Source of the DNA: JAEZBP01 sp963832725
GTDB lineage: Bacteria; Myxococcota_A; Polyangia; Polyangiales; Sandaracinaceae
Assembly: GCA_963832725.1 (NCBI GenBank)
Contig: CAWHVG010000002.1
Span: 62,001-126,000, forward strand
DNA length: 64,000 bases
Reading direction: 5' to 3'
The notes under the pieces were generated by a model. It ran no database searches and had not been told where the DNA came from. It saw nothing but the letters and a program-made list of their open reading frames with translations. The position numbers and the translations under genes were made by a program. How positions within the stretch are numbered: position 1 is the stretch's first letter; every line of letters begins with the position of its first letter. This document shows, in pieces, positions 1 through 12,503 of the stretch.

Positions 1-381
1 TCCGTCGCGGCCGACGAAGACCGGGCCGCCGCCGAGGATCGACTCACAGACGATGAGGACGTTGAAGCCGTCCACGTGCAGGGCGCGACCGCGTATCGCA
101 GGGAGCGGCGCCCTCTTGCTCCACCGCGCCTCTCGCGCCTCGTCGCTGCAGGCGCAGCGCGAGACGGCCTTTCGTTGCCGCTCGGTCAGCGCGTGGCGGT
201 CGCCCACCAGCTTCAGCGCAGCCCGCTCCGGGTAGCCGCGCCCGAGCAGCCAAGACAGCTCCGACACGGCGCCTCGCAGCGTGGGGAGCCTGTCGGGCGC
301 GAAGAGCGCACGGTCCTTCGGGCCCGCGCCTCGGTGGCGTCCGCTCACGAAGCGACCTACCACCGCTGCGCCGGCCCGCAC
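1..381 (-). CDS. DUF434 domain protein, 3' part cut by window edge
   Basis: The reading frame runs off the left edge, so only the N-terminal ~127 residues are visible. The translation contains 'GPKDRALFAPDRLPTLR', then 'VSELSWLLGRGYPERAALKL', 'RHALTERQRKAVSRCACSD' and 'HVDGFNVLIVCESILGGG'. These match my recollection of DUF434/DUF5616 proteins, where an Asp-Gly-x-Asn-Val-Leu core follows a helical N-terminal domain. The biochemical role of the family is not established to my knowledge. There is no ATG; GTG at 381 is proposed because GAGGAG lies 12 bases upstream, with GTG at 363 as the alternative. It follows the secreted-protein gene on the same strand by 54 bases. The family call is moderately sure, the start is weak. 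Confidence 0.55.
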   Translation of the reverse strand, partial: MRAGAAVVGRFVSGRHRGAGPKDRALFAPDRLPTLRGAVSELSWLLGRGYPERAALKLVGDRHALTERQRKAVSRCACSDEAREARWSKRAPLPAIRGRALHVDGFNVLIVCESILGGGPVFVGRDG

Positions 382-435
382 CGTCGCGGCGTGCTCCTCG
401 AACCCCAGATCACCGCGAGCGGTGTACCGCGTCCC

Positions 436-1050
436 TCAGCGGGAGGCCATCGACCCGCTTCCGCCGGTCCGGTGGTAGCGGAGCTGGTAGTGGAGCGGCT
501 GCGGCAAGCGACCGCTGTACACCGTGATGTCCATGACCATCTGTCCGTCGGGCTGGAAGGTCATCACGCTCACCTTCTCCCCTTCGCCGGAGCGGAACTT
601 CTGGATGATCTTGTTTCCACGTGCCCACTGCTGGAGCCTGACCTGCTCGCCGAGAGCGGTGACATTCGTCCACTCCCCCTGCACGGTCTGATAGCGCATG
701 TCTCCGTACTGCACGGAGAGCTGGTCTCCCGTGACATGCGTCCGAATGGTCTCGCGAACCGGGTTCTTGTCGCGCAGCTTGCTCTTCACGAACGCGCGCT
801 CGAAGAAGTTCACGTGGCCTCCGGCTTCGTCGATGGCCTGATTCACGCTCTGCTGGGCTTGATCCTGGGGGTTGGAGAGGGTGAAGGTGCCTTCGATGAT
901 GTTCGGTGATGTTTGGCCCTGGCTTTGGGTGTCTCCTTGGCCTTGCTGGAGCGAGGCCTGCTGCTGGGATTGATGGGATTCCTGCGCTCGGACACCGCTC
1001 AACGGAACGGCGAGCGCGAGCGCGGCGATGATGGTGATCAGCGTCCTCAT
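436..1050 (-). CDS. secreted hypothetical protein
   Basis: A 204-residue protein with a Sec-type signal peptide: a short basic start (MRTLITI), a hydrophobic Ala/Leu/Val core, and a likely cut after 'GVRAQ' around residue 22. A Gln/Ser-rich stretch (about residues 23-50) follows. The rest is a soluble domain with Trp, Tyr and basic residues, including 'RYQTVQGEWTNVTALG' and 'FQPDGQMVMDITVYSG', which reads like a small beta-rich periplasmic domain. I do not recognise the family. It faces away from the sulfatase gene, leaving about 270 bases between them, and is followed by the DUF434 gene on the same strand. The signal peptide is seen; everything about function is unknown. Confidence 0.7.
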   Translation of the reverse strand: MRTLITIIAALALAVPLSGVRAQESHQSQQQASLQQGQGDTQSQGQTSPNIIEGTFTLSNPQDQAQQSVNQAIDEAGGHVNFFERAFVKSKLRDKNPVRETIRTHVTGDQLSVQYGDMRYQTVQGEWTNVTALGEQVRLQQWARGNKIIQKFRSGEGEKVSVMTFQPDGQMVMDITVYSGRLPQPLHYQLRYHRTGGSGSMASR

Positions 1051-1322
1051 GTTCGCGAGATGATCACCACCCGCGGACCCGCAATCGGCCGGTGTCGTGG
1101 CGTGCGGACGGGCCCGTCGCGACGTGGCGGTTCGTCTCGCCTATTCATGGACTACGGCTGCTTCGCACAGGGAGGCAAGTCGTCTCGGTCCCGCTCGCGG
1201 CGACGTTCGAGCTCGGCGATGCCCGATGGGGTCTTGTCGCCCGGCGTCCCGCGTCCATGGTCGCGACTCTGACGAGCAGCCGCGCAGTGACGAGCGGTCA
1301 GCGACCAACGTGAGGGGGAGCC

Positions 1323-2798
1323 ATGGCGCCGAAGCGACCGAACATCCTCGTCCTCTGGGGCGATGACATCGGGTACTGGAACATCAGCGCGAACAACCGC
1401 GGGATGATGGGCTACCGCACGCCCAACATCGATCGATTGGCGGCCGAGGGGACCGGCTTCACGGACTACTACGGGCAGCAGAGCTGCACGGCGGGGCGCG
1501 CGGCGTTCATCACGGGGCAGAACCCCGTGCGGACGGGGCTGACGAAGGTGGGTATGCCGGGGGCGGATCTCGGTTTACGGCCCGAGGATCCGACGATCGC
1601 CGAGCTCCTCAAGCCGCTCGGGTACGTGACGGGGCAGTTCGGAAAGAACCACCTCGGAGACCGAGACGAGTTTCTGCCCACGAACCACGGCTTCGACGAG
1701 TTCTACGGCAACCTCTACCATCTCAACGCGGAAGAGGAGCCGGAGAATCCGGACTATCCGAAGGACCCGCAGTTCAAGAAGCGCTTCGGTCCGCGAGGCG
1801 TGATCCACAGCTTCGCCGACGGGCGGATCGAGGACACCGGTCCCCTGACGAAGAAGCGCATGGAGACCATCGACGAGGACGTCACCAAGCGCACGCGCGA
1901 GTTCATGCGTGAGGCGCACGAGGCGCACAAGCCCTTCTTCATCTGGTGGAACTCCACCCACATGCACTTCCGTACGCACCTGAGCGAGAAGATGCGCGGC
2001 AAGAGCGGCCAGGGCTTCTACAACGACGCGATGGTGGCCCACGACGCCGAGGTCGGGCAGCTCCTCGACGAGCTGGAGGCGCTGAAGATCGAGGAGGACA
2101 CGATCGTCTTCTATTCGACGGACAACGGCCCGCACTACAACACGTGGCCGGACGCGGGCATCACGCCCTTCCGGAGCGAGAAGAACTCGAACTGGGAGGG
2201 CGCGTTTCGGGTGCCGGCGTTCGTGCGCTGGCCCAAGCACATCCAGGCGGGGGCCACCCTCAATGGCATCGTCGCGCACCAGGACTGGACGCCGACGTTC
2301 CTGGCGGCCGCCGGTGAGCCCAACATCGCGGAGAAGCTGCTCAAAGGCCATCAGGCTGGTGACAAGCGCTTCAGGGTTCACCTCGATGGTCACAACATGC
2401 TCCCCTACCTCGCGGGGGAGGCGAAGGAGAGCCCGCGCAAGTCGTTCTTCTACGTGAACGATGACGCGCAGCTAGTCGCCCTGCGCTACGAGGACTGGAA
2501 GGTCGTGTTCATGGAGCAGCGGGCGAAGACGATGGCTCTGTGGGCCGAGCCCTTCGTCGAGCTCCGGGTGCCGAAGATCTTCCATCTGAGGCGGGATCCC
2601 TTCGAGCGCGCCGACGAGAACGCGAACGTCTACTGGGACTGGTTGCTCGAGCACGCCTTCATTCTCGTGCCGGCGCAGTCCTACGTGGCCCGCGAGCTGC
2701 AGTCGCTCGAGGAGTTCCCGCCTCGGCAGCGGCCGTCCTCGTTCAACCTCGATCGCGTGCTCGAGAAGCTGAACGAGAACCCTGTCTCCTCCACCTGA
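1323..2798 (+). CDS. sulfatase (arylsulfatase family)
   Basis: A 491-residue type I sulfatase. Members hydrolyse sulfate esters using a formylglycine made from a Cys or Ser in a C/S-x-P/A-x-R motif. Here the motif is SCTAGR with Cys55 and Arg59, so a formylglycine-generating enzyme is needed from elsewhere. The N-terminal metal site is 'LWGDD' (Asp14, Asp15), and the second half has 'FYSTDNGPH', which gives the other Asp-Asn calcium ligands. There is no signal peptide, so it is likely cytoplasmic or exported by another route. The start is supported by a GGGGGAG box just before the ATG. It stands alone between divergent and convergent neighbours. The substrate cannot be read from the sequence. 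Confidence 0.92.
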   Translation: MAPKRPNILVLWGDDIGYWNISANNRGMMGYRTPNIDRLAAEGTGFTDYYGQQSCTAGRAAFITGQNPVRTGLTKVGMPGADLGLRPEDPTIAELLKPLGYVTGQFGKNHLGDRDEFLPTNHGFDEFYGNLYHLNAEEEPENPDYPKDPQFKKRFGPRGVIHSFADGRIEDTGPLTKKRMETIDEDVTKRTREFMREAHEAHKPFFIWWNSTHMHFRTHLSEKMRGKSGQGFYNDAMVAHDAEVGQLLDELEALKIEEDTIVFYSTDNGPHYNTWPDAGITPFRSEKNSNWEGAFRVPAFVRWPKHIQAGATLNGIVAHQDWTPTFLAAAGEPNIAEKLLKGHQAGDKRFRVHLDGHNMLPYLAGEAKESPRKSFFYVNDDAQLVALRYEDWKVVFMEQRAKTMALWAEPFVELRVPKIFHLRRDPFERADENANVYWDWLLEHAFILVPAQSYVARELQSLEEFPPRQRPSSFNLDRVLEKLNENPVSST

Positions 2799-2848
2799 GG
2801 TGGGGTGACCCAAGAGGGGCGCCGCGTCTCGGGCTCGGTCGCCGTCCG

Positions 2849-3910
2849 TCAGGCGATGAGCTCGACGACGCGAGCGCCAATCGCCTCGGTCGAGAGCTCT
2901 CCGCCGAGGTCGCGCGTGCGAGCGCCGTCCGCGATCACCCGATCCACGGCGCGCTCCACCGTGTCGGCGGCGTCGTCCCAGGAGAGCGAGAGGCGCAAGA
3001 GCATCGCCGCGCTGAGGATGGCGCCCAGCGGGTTGGCCCATCCTCTCCCGGCGATGTCGGGCGCGGAGCCGTGGATCGGCTCGTAGAGACCTCGCCGGCC
3101 GTCACCGACCGAGGCGCTCGGCAGCATCCCCAGCGAGCCGGCGAGCGCAGCGGCCTCGTCGGTCAGGATGTCGCCGAACATGTTCTCGGTGACGATGACG
3201 TCGAAGCTCGCCGCGCGGGTGAGCAGGAGCATCGCGCAAGAGTCGACGAGCTGATGGGAGAGCGCCACGTCCGGATGGCCTTCCTTCACGCGCTCGGCGA
3301 CGCTGCGCCACAGGCGTGAGCTCTCGAGCACGTTGGCCTTGTCGACGCTGGTGACGTGGCGCTTGCGGCCCTTCGCCAAGCGGAACGCCAGCTCCACGAC
3401 TCGCTCGATCTCGGGCGCCGTGTAGACCAGCGTGTCCACCGCTCGCTCCACGCCGCCCTTGGTCTCCCGCAGGCGCGGCTCGCCGAAGTAGAGGCCGCCG
3501 GTCAGCTCGCGCACGACGATGAAGTCGACCCCGTCGAGGCGCTCCGGCTTCAGCGGCGAGCGATCGGCGAGCTCCGGATGCACGCGGACCGGTCGCAGGT
3601 TCGCATACACGTTCATGGCCTTGCGCAGAGCGAGCAGACCCTGCTCGGGACGTACCTTCGCGCTCGGGTCGCTCCACTTGGGCCCGCCGACCGCGCCGAG
3701 CAGCACCGCGTCGGCGCGCAGGCAGGCCTCGAGCGTCTCTTCCGGCAGGGCAGCTCCGGTCTCGTCGATGGCGATCCCGCCGATGGCATGGGACTCGAAC
3801 GCGAGCTCGCCGCCGACCTTCTTGGCCGCCGCGTCGAGCACGCGCCGCGCCTGCGCCGTGACCTCCGGGCCGATTCCGTCGCCCGGGAGCAGCACGATGT
3901 TGGCCTTCAC
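2849..3910 (-). CDS. leuB: 3-isopropylmalate dehydrogenase
   Basis: LeuB oxidises and decarboxylates 3-isopropylmalate to 2-ketoisocaproate with NAD in leucine synthesis, and also acts on 3-methylmalate in the citramalate route to isoleucine. The 353-residue protein has the full family pattern: 'LLPGDGIGPEV' at the N-terminus, 'LLGAVGGPKW', the substrate-binding 'RELTGGLYFGEPR', 'SVDKANVLESSRLWR', 'TENMFGDILTDEAA' and 'EPIHGSAPDIAG' near the C-terminus. The start is GTG (3910-3908), because the family begins right before 'ANIVLLPGDG'. It is the last gene of the branched-chain operon, 32 bases after cimA. The frame is intact. Confidence 0.95.
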   Translation of the reverse strand: MKANIVLLPGDGIGPEVTAQARRVLDAAAKKVGGELAFESHAIGGIAIDETGAALPEETLEACLRADAVLLGAVGGPKWSDPSAKVRPEQGLLALRKAMNVYANLRPVRVHPELADRSPLKPERLDGVDFIVVRELTGGLYFGEPRLRETKGGVERAVDTLVYTAPEIERVVELAFRLAKGRKRHVTSVDKANVLESSRLWRSVAERVKEGHPDVALSHQLVDSCAMLLLTRAASFDVIVTENMFGDILTDEAAALAGSLGMLPSASVGDGRRGLYEPIHGSAPDIAGRGWANPLGAILSAAMLLRLSLSWDDAADTVERAVDRVIADGARTRDLGGELSTEAIGARVVELIA

Positions 3911-3942
3911 GGATTCACCTGTCTCTTTCCTTCGCGGGTTGC

Positions 3943-5523
<1,581 letters not shown>

Positions 5524-5525
5524 GG

Positions 5526-6101
5526 TCACTCTCTGCGTGCCTTCTCGAACGCCGCGATGCGGCTCTCGTGCGAGAGGAGGTAGCCGAGCGAGTCGGTCCC
5601 CTCGAGCAAGCAGCGGCGGGCGAAGGGATCGACCCGGAAGCGCGCTTCTCGATCGCGGAAGCGGACCAGCTCCTGCTGCAGGTCGACGTGTACTTCCAGT
5701 CCCGGATCGAGCTCGCGCGCCTGCACCAGCACCGCGTGCGCCTCGGCGTCGAGGGCGACGGGCAGGAGCCCGTTCTTCAGCGCGTTGTTCATGAAGATGT
5801 CGGCGAAGGAGCGCGCGATGACGCAGCGGAAGCCGCCGGCGATCAGCGCCCAGGGCGCGTGCTCGCGGCTGAGATCCGCAGCCGAAGTTGTTGCCTGCGA
5901 GCAGGATCTGCGCGCCGCGGCTCTCCGGCCTGTTGAGCACGAAGCTCGGCTCGAGCCGCCAGGCCGCGAAGAGGCCTTCGGCCAGCCCCGCAATGAATCG
6001 ACGACCTTGAGGAAGCGGGCGGGGATGATCTGGTCGGTGTCCACGTCGTCCAAAAGAAGCGGCACGACGCGCGAGGTCAGCTCGGTGAAGCGCGTGATCA
6101 T
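5526..6101 (-). CDS. leuD: 3-isopropylmalate dehydratase small subunit (two frameshifts)
   Basis: LeuD is the swivelling subunit of isopropylmalate isomerase and works with LeuC. The start 'MITRFTELTSRVVPLLLDDVDTDQIIP' and the end 'FADIFMNNALKNGLLPV' are in one frame. The conserved middle, 'NRPESRGAQILLAGNNFGCGS', is in another. The breaks are a one-base loss near 5991 and a one-base gain near 5886, and repairing both gives a normal LeuD of about 190 residues. Because the protein sequence of the out-of-frame part is well conserved, these are probably sequencing errors rather than decay. The ATG overlaps the leuC stop (ATGA, 6098-6101), so translation is likely coupled. Confidence 0.88.
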   Translation of the reverse strand: MITRFTELTSRVVPLLLDDVDTDQIIPARFLKVVDSLRGWPKASSRPGGSSRASCSTGRRAAARRSCSQATTSAADLSREHAPWALIAGGFRCVIARSFADIFMNNALKNGLLPVALDAEAHAVLVQARELDPGLEVHVDLQQELVRFRDREARFRVDPFARRCLLEGTDSLGYLLSHESRIAAFEKARRE

Positions 6102-7515
6102 CGGCGGGTCTCCATCTGGCGGACGTCGGCGACGGCGCCCATCACGGCGCTCGCGGCGGCCGTGCGCGGCGAGGCTAGGAACGTGCGCCCTCCCGGTCCC
6201 TGGCGGCCTTCGAAGTTGCGGTTGCTGGTGCTCACGGCGTACTGCCCGGGCTCGATCTGGTCGCCGTTCATGGCGATGCACATCGAGCAGCCCGGATCGC
6301 GCCACTCGGCCCCCGCGGCGCGGAAGATCTCGTGCAAGCCCTCCGCTTCCGCGGCGCGCTTGATCTTCGCCGAGCCCGGCACGACGAGCGCGCGGACTCC
6401 ATCTCTCACCTTGCGGCCGCGCAGGATGGCGGCGGCGTCGCGCAGGTCCTCGATGCGCGAGTTGGTGCAGGAGCCGATGAAGACGACGTCGATTGGCTGG
6501 CCGAGGAGCTGCCGATTCGGCTCCAGGCCCATGTAGCGGAGCGCCTTGTCGAGCGCGGCGCGGCTCTCGCCGTCCTTCGCGTCGTCGGGCGACGGGATCG
6601 TGCCGTCGATCGGGATGCTCATGGCCGGGTTGGTGCCGAAGGTGATCCGCGGCGCGAGCGCGGAGGCGTTCAGGGTGATCTCACGGTCGAAGCGCGCGCC
6701 CGGGTCGGTGGCCAGCGCGCGCCAGCCATCGACCAGCCGATCGAAGGCCTCCCCTTCGGGCAGCGCGGGGCGACCGGCGAGGTACTCGAAGGTGGTCTCG
6801 TCGGGCGCGACCATCCCGGCCCGCGCGCCCGCCTCGATCGACATGTTGCAGAGGGTCATCCGACCCTCCATCGAGAGCCGCTCGAGCGCCTCGCCGCGAT
6901 ACTCCAGCACGTGCCCGGTCCCGCCGCCGACGCCGATCTCGGCGATCAACGCCAGGATGAGATCTTTGGCTGTCACGTTCGGCTGAAGCGCGCCGTCGAA
7001 GCGCACCGAGAAGGTCTTCGGCCGGTGCTGGAGCAGGCATTGCGTCGCCAGCACGTGCTCGACCTCGCTCGTCCCGATGCCGAACGCGAGGGCGCCGAAC
7101 GCGCCGTGGGTCGAGGTGTGGCTGTCGCCGCAGACGATGGTCATCCCCGGCTGGGTGCGGCCGAGCTCGGGGCCGATCACGTGGACGATGCCGTTGTCGT
7201 CGCTGCCGCGCGCGTGAAGCTCGATGCCGTGCGCCGCGCAGTTCTCAGCGAGGCGCGCGAGCTGGGTCGCGGCCTGCGCATCCACCACCGCCAAGCCGGG
7301 CTTGGTCGGCGTGGAGTGATCCATCGTCGCCAGCGTCCGATCCGGTCGGCGGACCGTGAGGCCCCGCTCGCCGAGGCCGGCGAAGGCCTGCGGCGAGGTG
7401 ACCTCGTGCACGAGGTGCAGGTCGACATAGAGGATGGCCGGGCAGTCCGGCTCCTCGTGCACGACGTGCGCGTCCCAGACCCGTTCGAACAGCGTCTTCG
7501 TCTCTTCTGTGCTCA

Positions 7516-7516
<1 letters not shown>
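6098..7516 (-). CDS. leuC: 3-isopropylmalate dehydratase large subunit
   Basis: LeuC carries the [4Fe-4S] cluster and, with LeuD, isomerises 2- to 3-isopropylmalate and, in the citramalate pathway, citramalate via citraconate to 3-methylmalate. The 472-residue length is typical. Visible motifs are 'VDLHLVHEVTSPQAF', 'MDHSTPT', 'VCGDSHTSTHGAFG', and the cluster cysteines in 'FIGSCTNSRIEDL' and 'DPGCSMCIAMNGD'. The ATG at 7516 shares a base with the leuA stop (TGATG). The frame is intact throughout. Confidence 0.96.
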
Positions 7517-9135
<1,619 letters not shown>

Positions 9136-9139
<4 letters not shown>

Positions 9140-10143
9140 GACTCGACCTCGACCGGATCGACGAAGGGCATCATCGCGCGGAGCTTCTTTCCGACCTGCT
9201 CGATGCGGTGGCCGCGCTCTTCGGCGCGGGTCTTCTCGAACTCGGGGCGGCCCTCCTGGTTCTCGGCGATCCAGCGCCGGGCGAAGGTGCCGTCCTGGAT
9301 CTCGGCGAGGACGCTCTTCATCGCCTCGCGGGCGCGCTCGTCGATGACGCGCGGGCCCGAGACGTAGTCGCCGTACTCGGCGGTGTCGCTGATCGAGTAG
9401 CGCATGTAGTCGAGGCCGCCGCGGTACATGAGGTCGACGATGAGCTTCAGCTCGTGGAGGCACTCGAAGTACGCGACCTCGGGCTGGTAGCCGGCGTCGA
9501 CGAGGGTGTCGAAGCCGGCCTTCACGAGAGACGAGACGCCGCCGCAGAGAACCGCCTGTTCGCCGAAGAGATCGGTCTCGGTCTCCTCGGAGAAGGTGGT
9601 GGTCAAGACGCCTGCGCGGCCGGCGCCGATGGCGCACGCGTAGCTGAGGGCGAGCGCGTCGGCCTGGCCGCTGGCGTCCTGGTGCACGGCGAGCAGCGCG
9701 GGGACGCCGCCTCCTTCGGCGAAGGTCTCGCGCACGCGATGGCCGGGACCCTTGGGCGCGACCATGGAGACGTCGACGCCCTTCGGCGCCTCGATGGTGC
9801 CGTAGCGGATGTTGAAGCCGTGGGCGAACATGAGGGTGTCGCCCTTCTTCAGGTTCGGGGCGATGTCGCTCTCGAAGAGGGCCGGCTGTGCGGTGTCGGG
9901 GGCGAGGATCATGACGACGTCGGCCCAGGCGGCGGCTTCTCTCGGGCTCATGACGGTCAGGCCGGCCTCCTGGGCCTTGGCGACGCTGCGGGAGGTGGGA
10001 CGGAGGCCGACGGCGACGCTCACGCCGCTCTCTTTCAGGTTGAGGGCGTGGGCGTGTCCCTGCGACCCGTAGCCGATGATGGCGACCTTCTTGGCTCGGA
10101 TGAGAGAGAGGTCAGCGTCCTTGTCGTAGCGAATCGTCGTCAT
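9136..10143 (-). CDS. ilvC: ketol-acid reductoisomerase, class I
   Basis: IlvC converts acetolactate or acetohydroxybutyrate to the dihydroxy acid using NADPH and Mg. At 335 residues it is the short class I form. It has the Rossmann motif 'IIGYGSQGHAHALNL' (about residues 22-36), 'VAPKGPGHRVR', the metal-binding 'ETDLFGEQAVLCGG' and 'YECLHELKLIVDL'-like helix (here YFECLHELKLIVDL), and 'SDTAEYGDY' near the active site. The frame is intact. It sits between ilvN (54 bases upstream) and leuA (4-base overlap), so it is one transcript with both pathway halves. Confidence 0.97.
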
Positions 10144-10197
10144 GGATCTCTCGGTCGTGTTGCGTTGTGGTGCGAATGAAAGTGGACGTTTGTCAGC

Positions 10198-10749
10198 TCA
10201 AGCCGCGCGGTTGGCGAGCTCGTGGAGTTGGGAGTCGCCGCGGGTCATGGCGATGGCGCCCGTTTGGACCATTTCGGTGATGCCGAAAGGGGCGAGGACG
10301 CTCTCGAGGCCTTCGATCTTGTCCTGGGTGCCCGTGATCTCGATGATCATGGAGTCGGGCGCGACGTCGATGACGCGGGCTCGGAAGACCTCGCAGATCT
10401 GGAGGATCTGGGCGCGTTCGGCAGATCCGGCCGCGACGCGGATCAGCGCGAGATCCCGGGTGACGTTCGGGCGGTCGCTGATGTCTTCCACCGCCAGGAC
10501 GTTCACGAGCTTGTAGAGGTTGGCCTCGATGAGGCGACCCGTGCGGTCGTCCGCCTCCACGACGATGGTCATGCGCGAGACGCCCGCTTCGTGGGTACGC
10601 CCGACGGTCAGGGAGACGATGTTGAAGTTGCGGCGGCGGAAGAGGGAGGCGACGCGGTTGAGCACGCCGGGGAGGTCTTCCACCAAGACGACGAACGTTC
10701 GGAGGTCGGTCATGATTCGTGCTTTATCCTGGTCGAGCGTTGCTTTCAT
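10198..10749 (-). CDS. ilvN: acetolactate synthase small (regulatory) subunit
   Basis: The regulatory subunit of acetohydroxyacid synthase gives the enzyme its valine feedback inhibition. The N-terminal ACT domain is clear ('TFVVLVEDLPGVLNRVASLFRRRNFNI'), followed by the ALS_ss C-terminal domain ('RDLALIRVAAG', 'IEITGTQDKIEGL'). The chosen ATG at 10749 overlaps the ilvB stop as ATGA, in line with the other junctions of this operon, giving 183 residues. A second ATG at 10713, directly before 'TDLRTFVVLVE', is also possible and would give 171 residues. It is small-subunit type IlvN/IlvH; the two names cannot be told apart here. Confidence 0.93.
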   Translation of the reverse strand: MKATLDQDKARIMTDLRTFVVLVEDLPGVLNRVASLFRRRNFNIVSLTVGRTHEAGVSRMTIVVEADDRTGRLIEANLYKLVNVLAVEDISDRPNVTRDLALIRVAAGSAERAQILQICEVFRARVIDVAPDSMIIEITGTQDKIEGLESVLAPFGITEMVQTGAIAMTRGDSQLHELANRAA

Positions 10750-12463
10750 TCCGCGTCGCTGGGGTGCGGGCGGCGGATCATCTCGGAGAGGCTCTTTCCG
10801 GTCGGGACCATCGGGTAGACGGTGTCTTCGGGCTCCACGCGGAACTCGACGACGACCGTCCGATCGCTCTCGCGCGCGAGGCGCACGGCGTCTTCGACCT
10901 GGTCCCGCCGCTCGACGCGGACGCCCGGCAGGTCGTGGGCCGCGGCCAGCTTCACGAAGTCCGGGCTCACGATCGGCGTGGCGACGTAGCGGCGCTCGTA
11001 GAAGAGCTCCTGCCATTGGCGGACCATGCCGAGGAAGCCGTTGTTGATGACGGCGATGTGCAGGCGGACGTTCTCCTGCACGCAGGTGGAGAGCTCGGCC
11101 GCTGTCATCTGGAAGCCGCCGTCGCCGGCGACGACCCAGATCTCCTCCGCGTCGCCGGCCCCGAAGCGCGCGCCGATGGCCGCCGGCAGCGCGAAGCCCA
11201 TGGTCCCCAGCCCGCCCGAGGTGATCAGCTTCCGCGGGAGATCGTGCTTGTAGTACTGCGCCTCCCACATCTGGTGCTGGCCGACGTCCGTCACGACCAG
11301 CGCCTCGCCGCGGGTGAGGCGGTAGAGATCGTGGATCACGTGGGCGGCGTAGAGTCGGCCGTCGTCGGGCATCCGCTGGATGTCGCGGGCCCCGGCCTCC
11401 TCGCGCATCGCTTCGATCCGACTCGTCCATGCGCTTCGATCGCGTGGCGCGACCCGCGGCGCGATCTGCGAGAGCACCTCGCCGACGTCGCCGACGATCG
11501 GCAGATCGACCCGCACGTTCTTGTCGATCTCGGCCGGGTCCAGCTCGACGTGGATCTTCTTCGCGGCCGGCGCGTAGCGCTCGACGTGACCGGTCACGCG
11601 GTCGTCGAAGCGCATGCCGAGGGCGATCAGAGATCGGCCTGGCAGATCGCCTCGTTCACCCAGGCCTCGCCGTGCATGCCCATCATGCCGAGGCTGAGCG
11701 GGTGCGTGGCGGGGAAGCCGCCGAGGCCGAGCAGGGTTGACGCGACCGGGATGTGCGCGCGCTCCACCAGCGCGCGGAGATGGCCGGTGGCGCCCGCCTT
11801 CACGACGCCGTGGCCGGCCAACACCAGCGGTCGCTCCGCCTCGTCGATCATGCGGATGGCTTGCGTGAGATCCTCGGGCAGCGGTCGCGTGTCCGGCCGG
11901 TAGCCGGGCAGCCGGACCGGCGCGTCGTCGAAGACCGGCCGGCAACGCTCGTTCTGCGCGTCCTTGGTGATGTCGATGACCACCGGCCCGGGTCGGCCCG
12001 AGCGCGCGACGTAGAACGCCTCGCGGACGATGCGGGCGATGTCCTCGGCGCGCGTGACCAAGTAGTTGTGCTTGGTGATCGGGAGCGTGACGCCGGTGAT
12101 GTCCGTCTCCTGAAAAGCGTCGCTGCCGATCAGCCCGGACGGAACCTGCCCGGTGATGCAGACCATCGGGATCGAGTCGAGCATCGCGTTGGCGATGCCG
12201 GTGACCAGGTTGGTCGCGCCGGGCCCCGAGGTCGCGATGGCGACTCCGACCTTGCCCGAGGCGCGGGCGTAGCCGTCGGCCATGTGCGCGGCGCCCTGCT
12301 CGTGCCGGCAGAGCACGTGCCGGACCGGGTAGCGCGTCATCGCGTCGTAGGCGGGCATGATCGCGCCGCCGGGGTACCCGAAGACGACGTCGACGCCCTC
12401 ACGCACGAGCGCCTCCCACAGGATCTCGGCCCCGCTCATCTCTCGCTGGATCTCGTCGGTCAC
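10746..12463 (-). CDS. ilvB: acetolactate synthase large subunit (one frameshift)
   Basis: The catalytic, thiamine-diphosphate-dependent subunit makes acetolactate and acetohydroxybutyrate. The N-terminal domain has 'VFGYPGGAIMPAYDA', 'CRHEQGAAHMADGYAR' (catalytic Glu) and 'TSGPGATNLVTGIANA'. The C-terminal ThDP domain has 'VAGDGGFQM' and 'VINNGFLGMVRQWQE' (GDG-x-N motif). The two halves are in different frames: a one-base loss near 11631, at 'CQADL/LIALGMRFDDR', joins them. The start is GTG at 12463 with a very good GGAGAAGGAG box five bases upstream; the longer ATG at 12493 has no such box. Full length is about 572 residues, normal for IlvB. The break is probably an assembly error. Confidence 0.93.
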
Positions 12464-12503
12464 GTTCGCTCCTTCTCCTTCTTCGTCTCGCATCGGCCGG
12501 CGT

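Noticed and set aside
76..909. Long plus-strand open frame opposite the secreted protein and DUF434 genes
   Set aside because: It is the antisense of two better-supported minus-strand genes and its composition (Arg/His/Val-rich) is that of a GC-bias shadow.
5526..6101. leuD as a true pseudogene
   Set aside because: The two breaks compensate each other, conserved protein is retained on all segments, and the neighbours leuC and cimA are intact and overlapping, so sequencing error is the simpler account.
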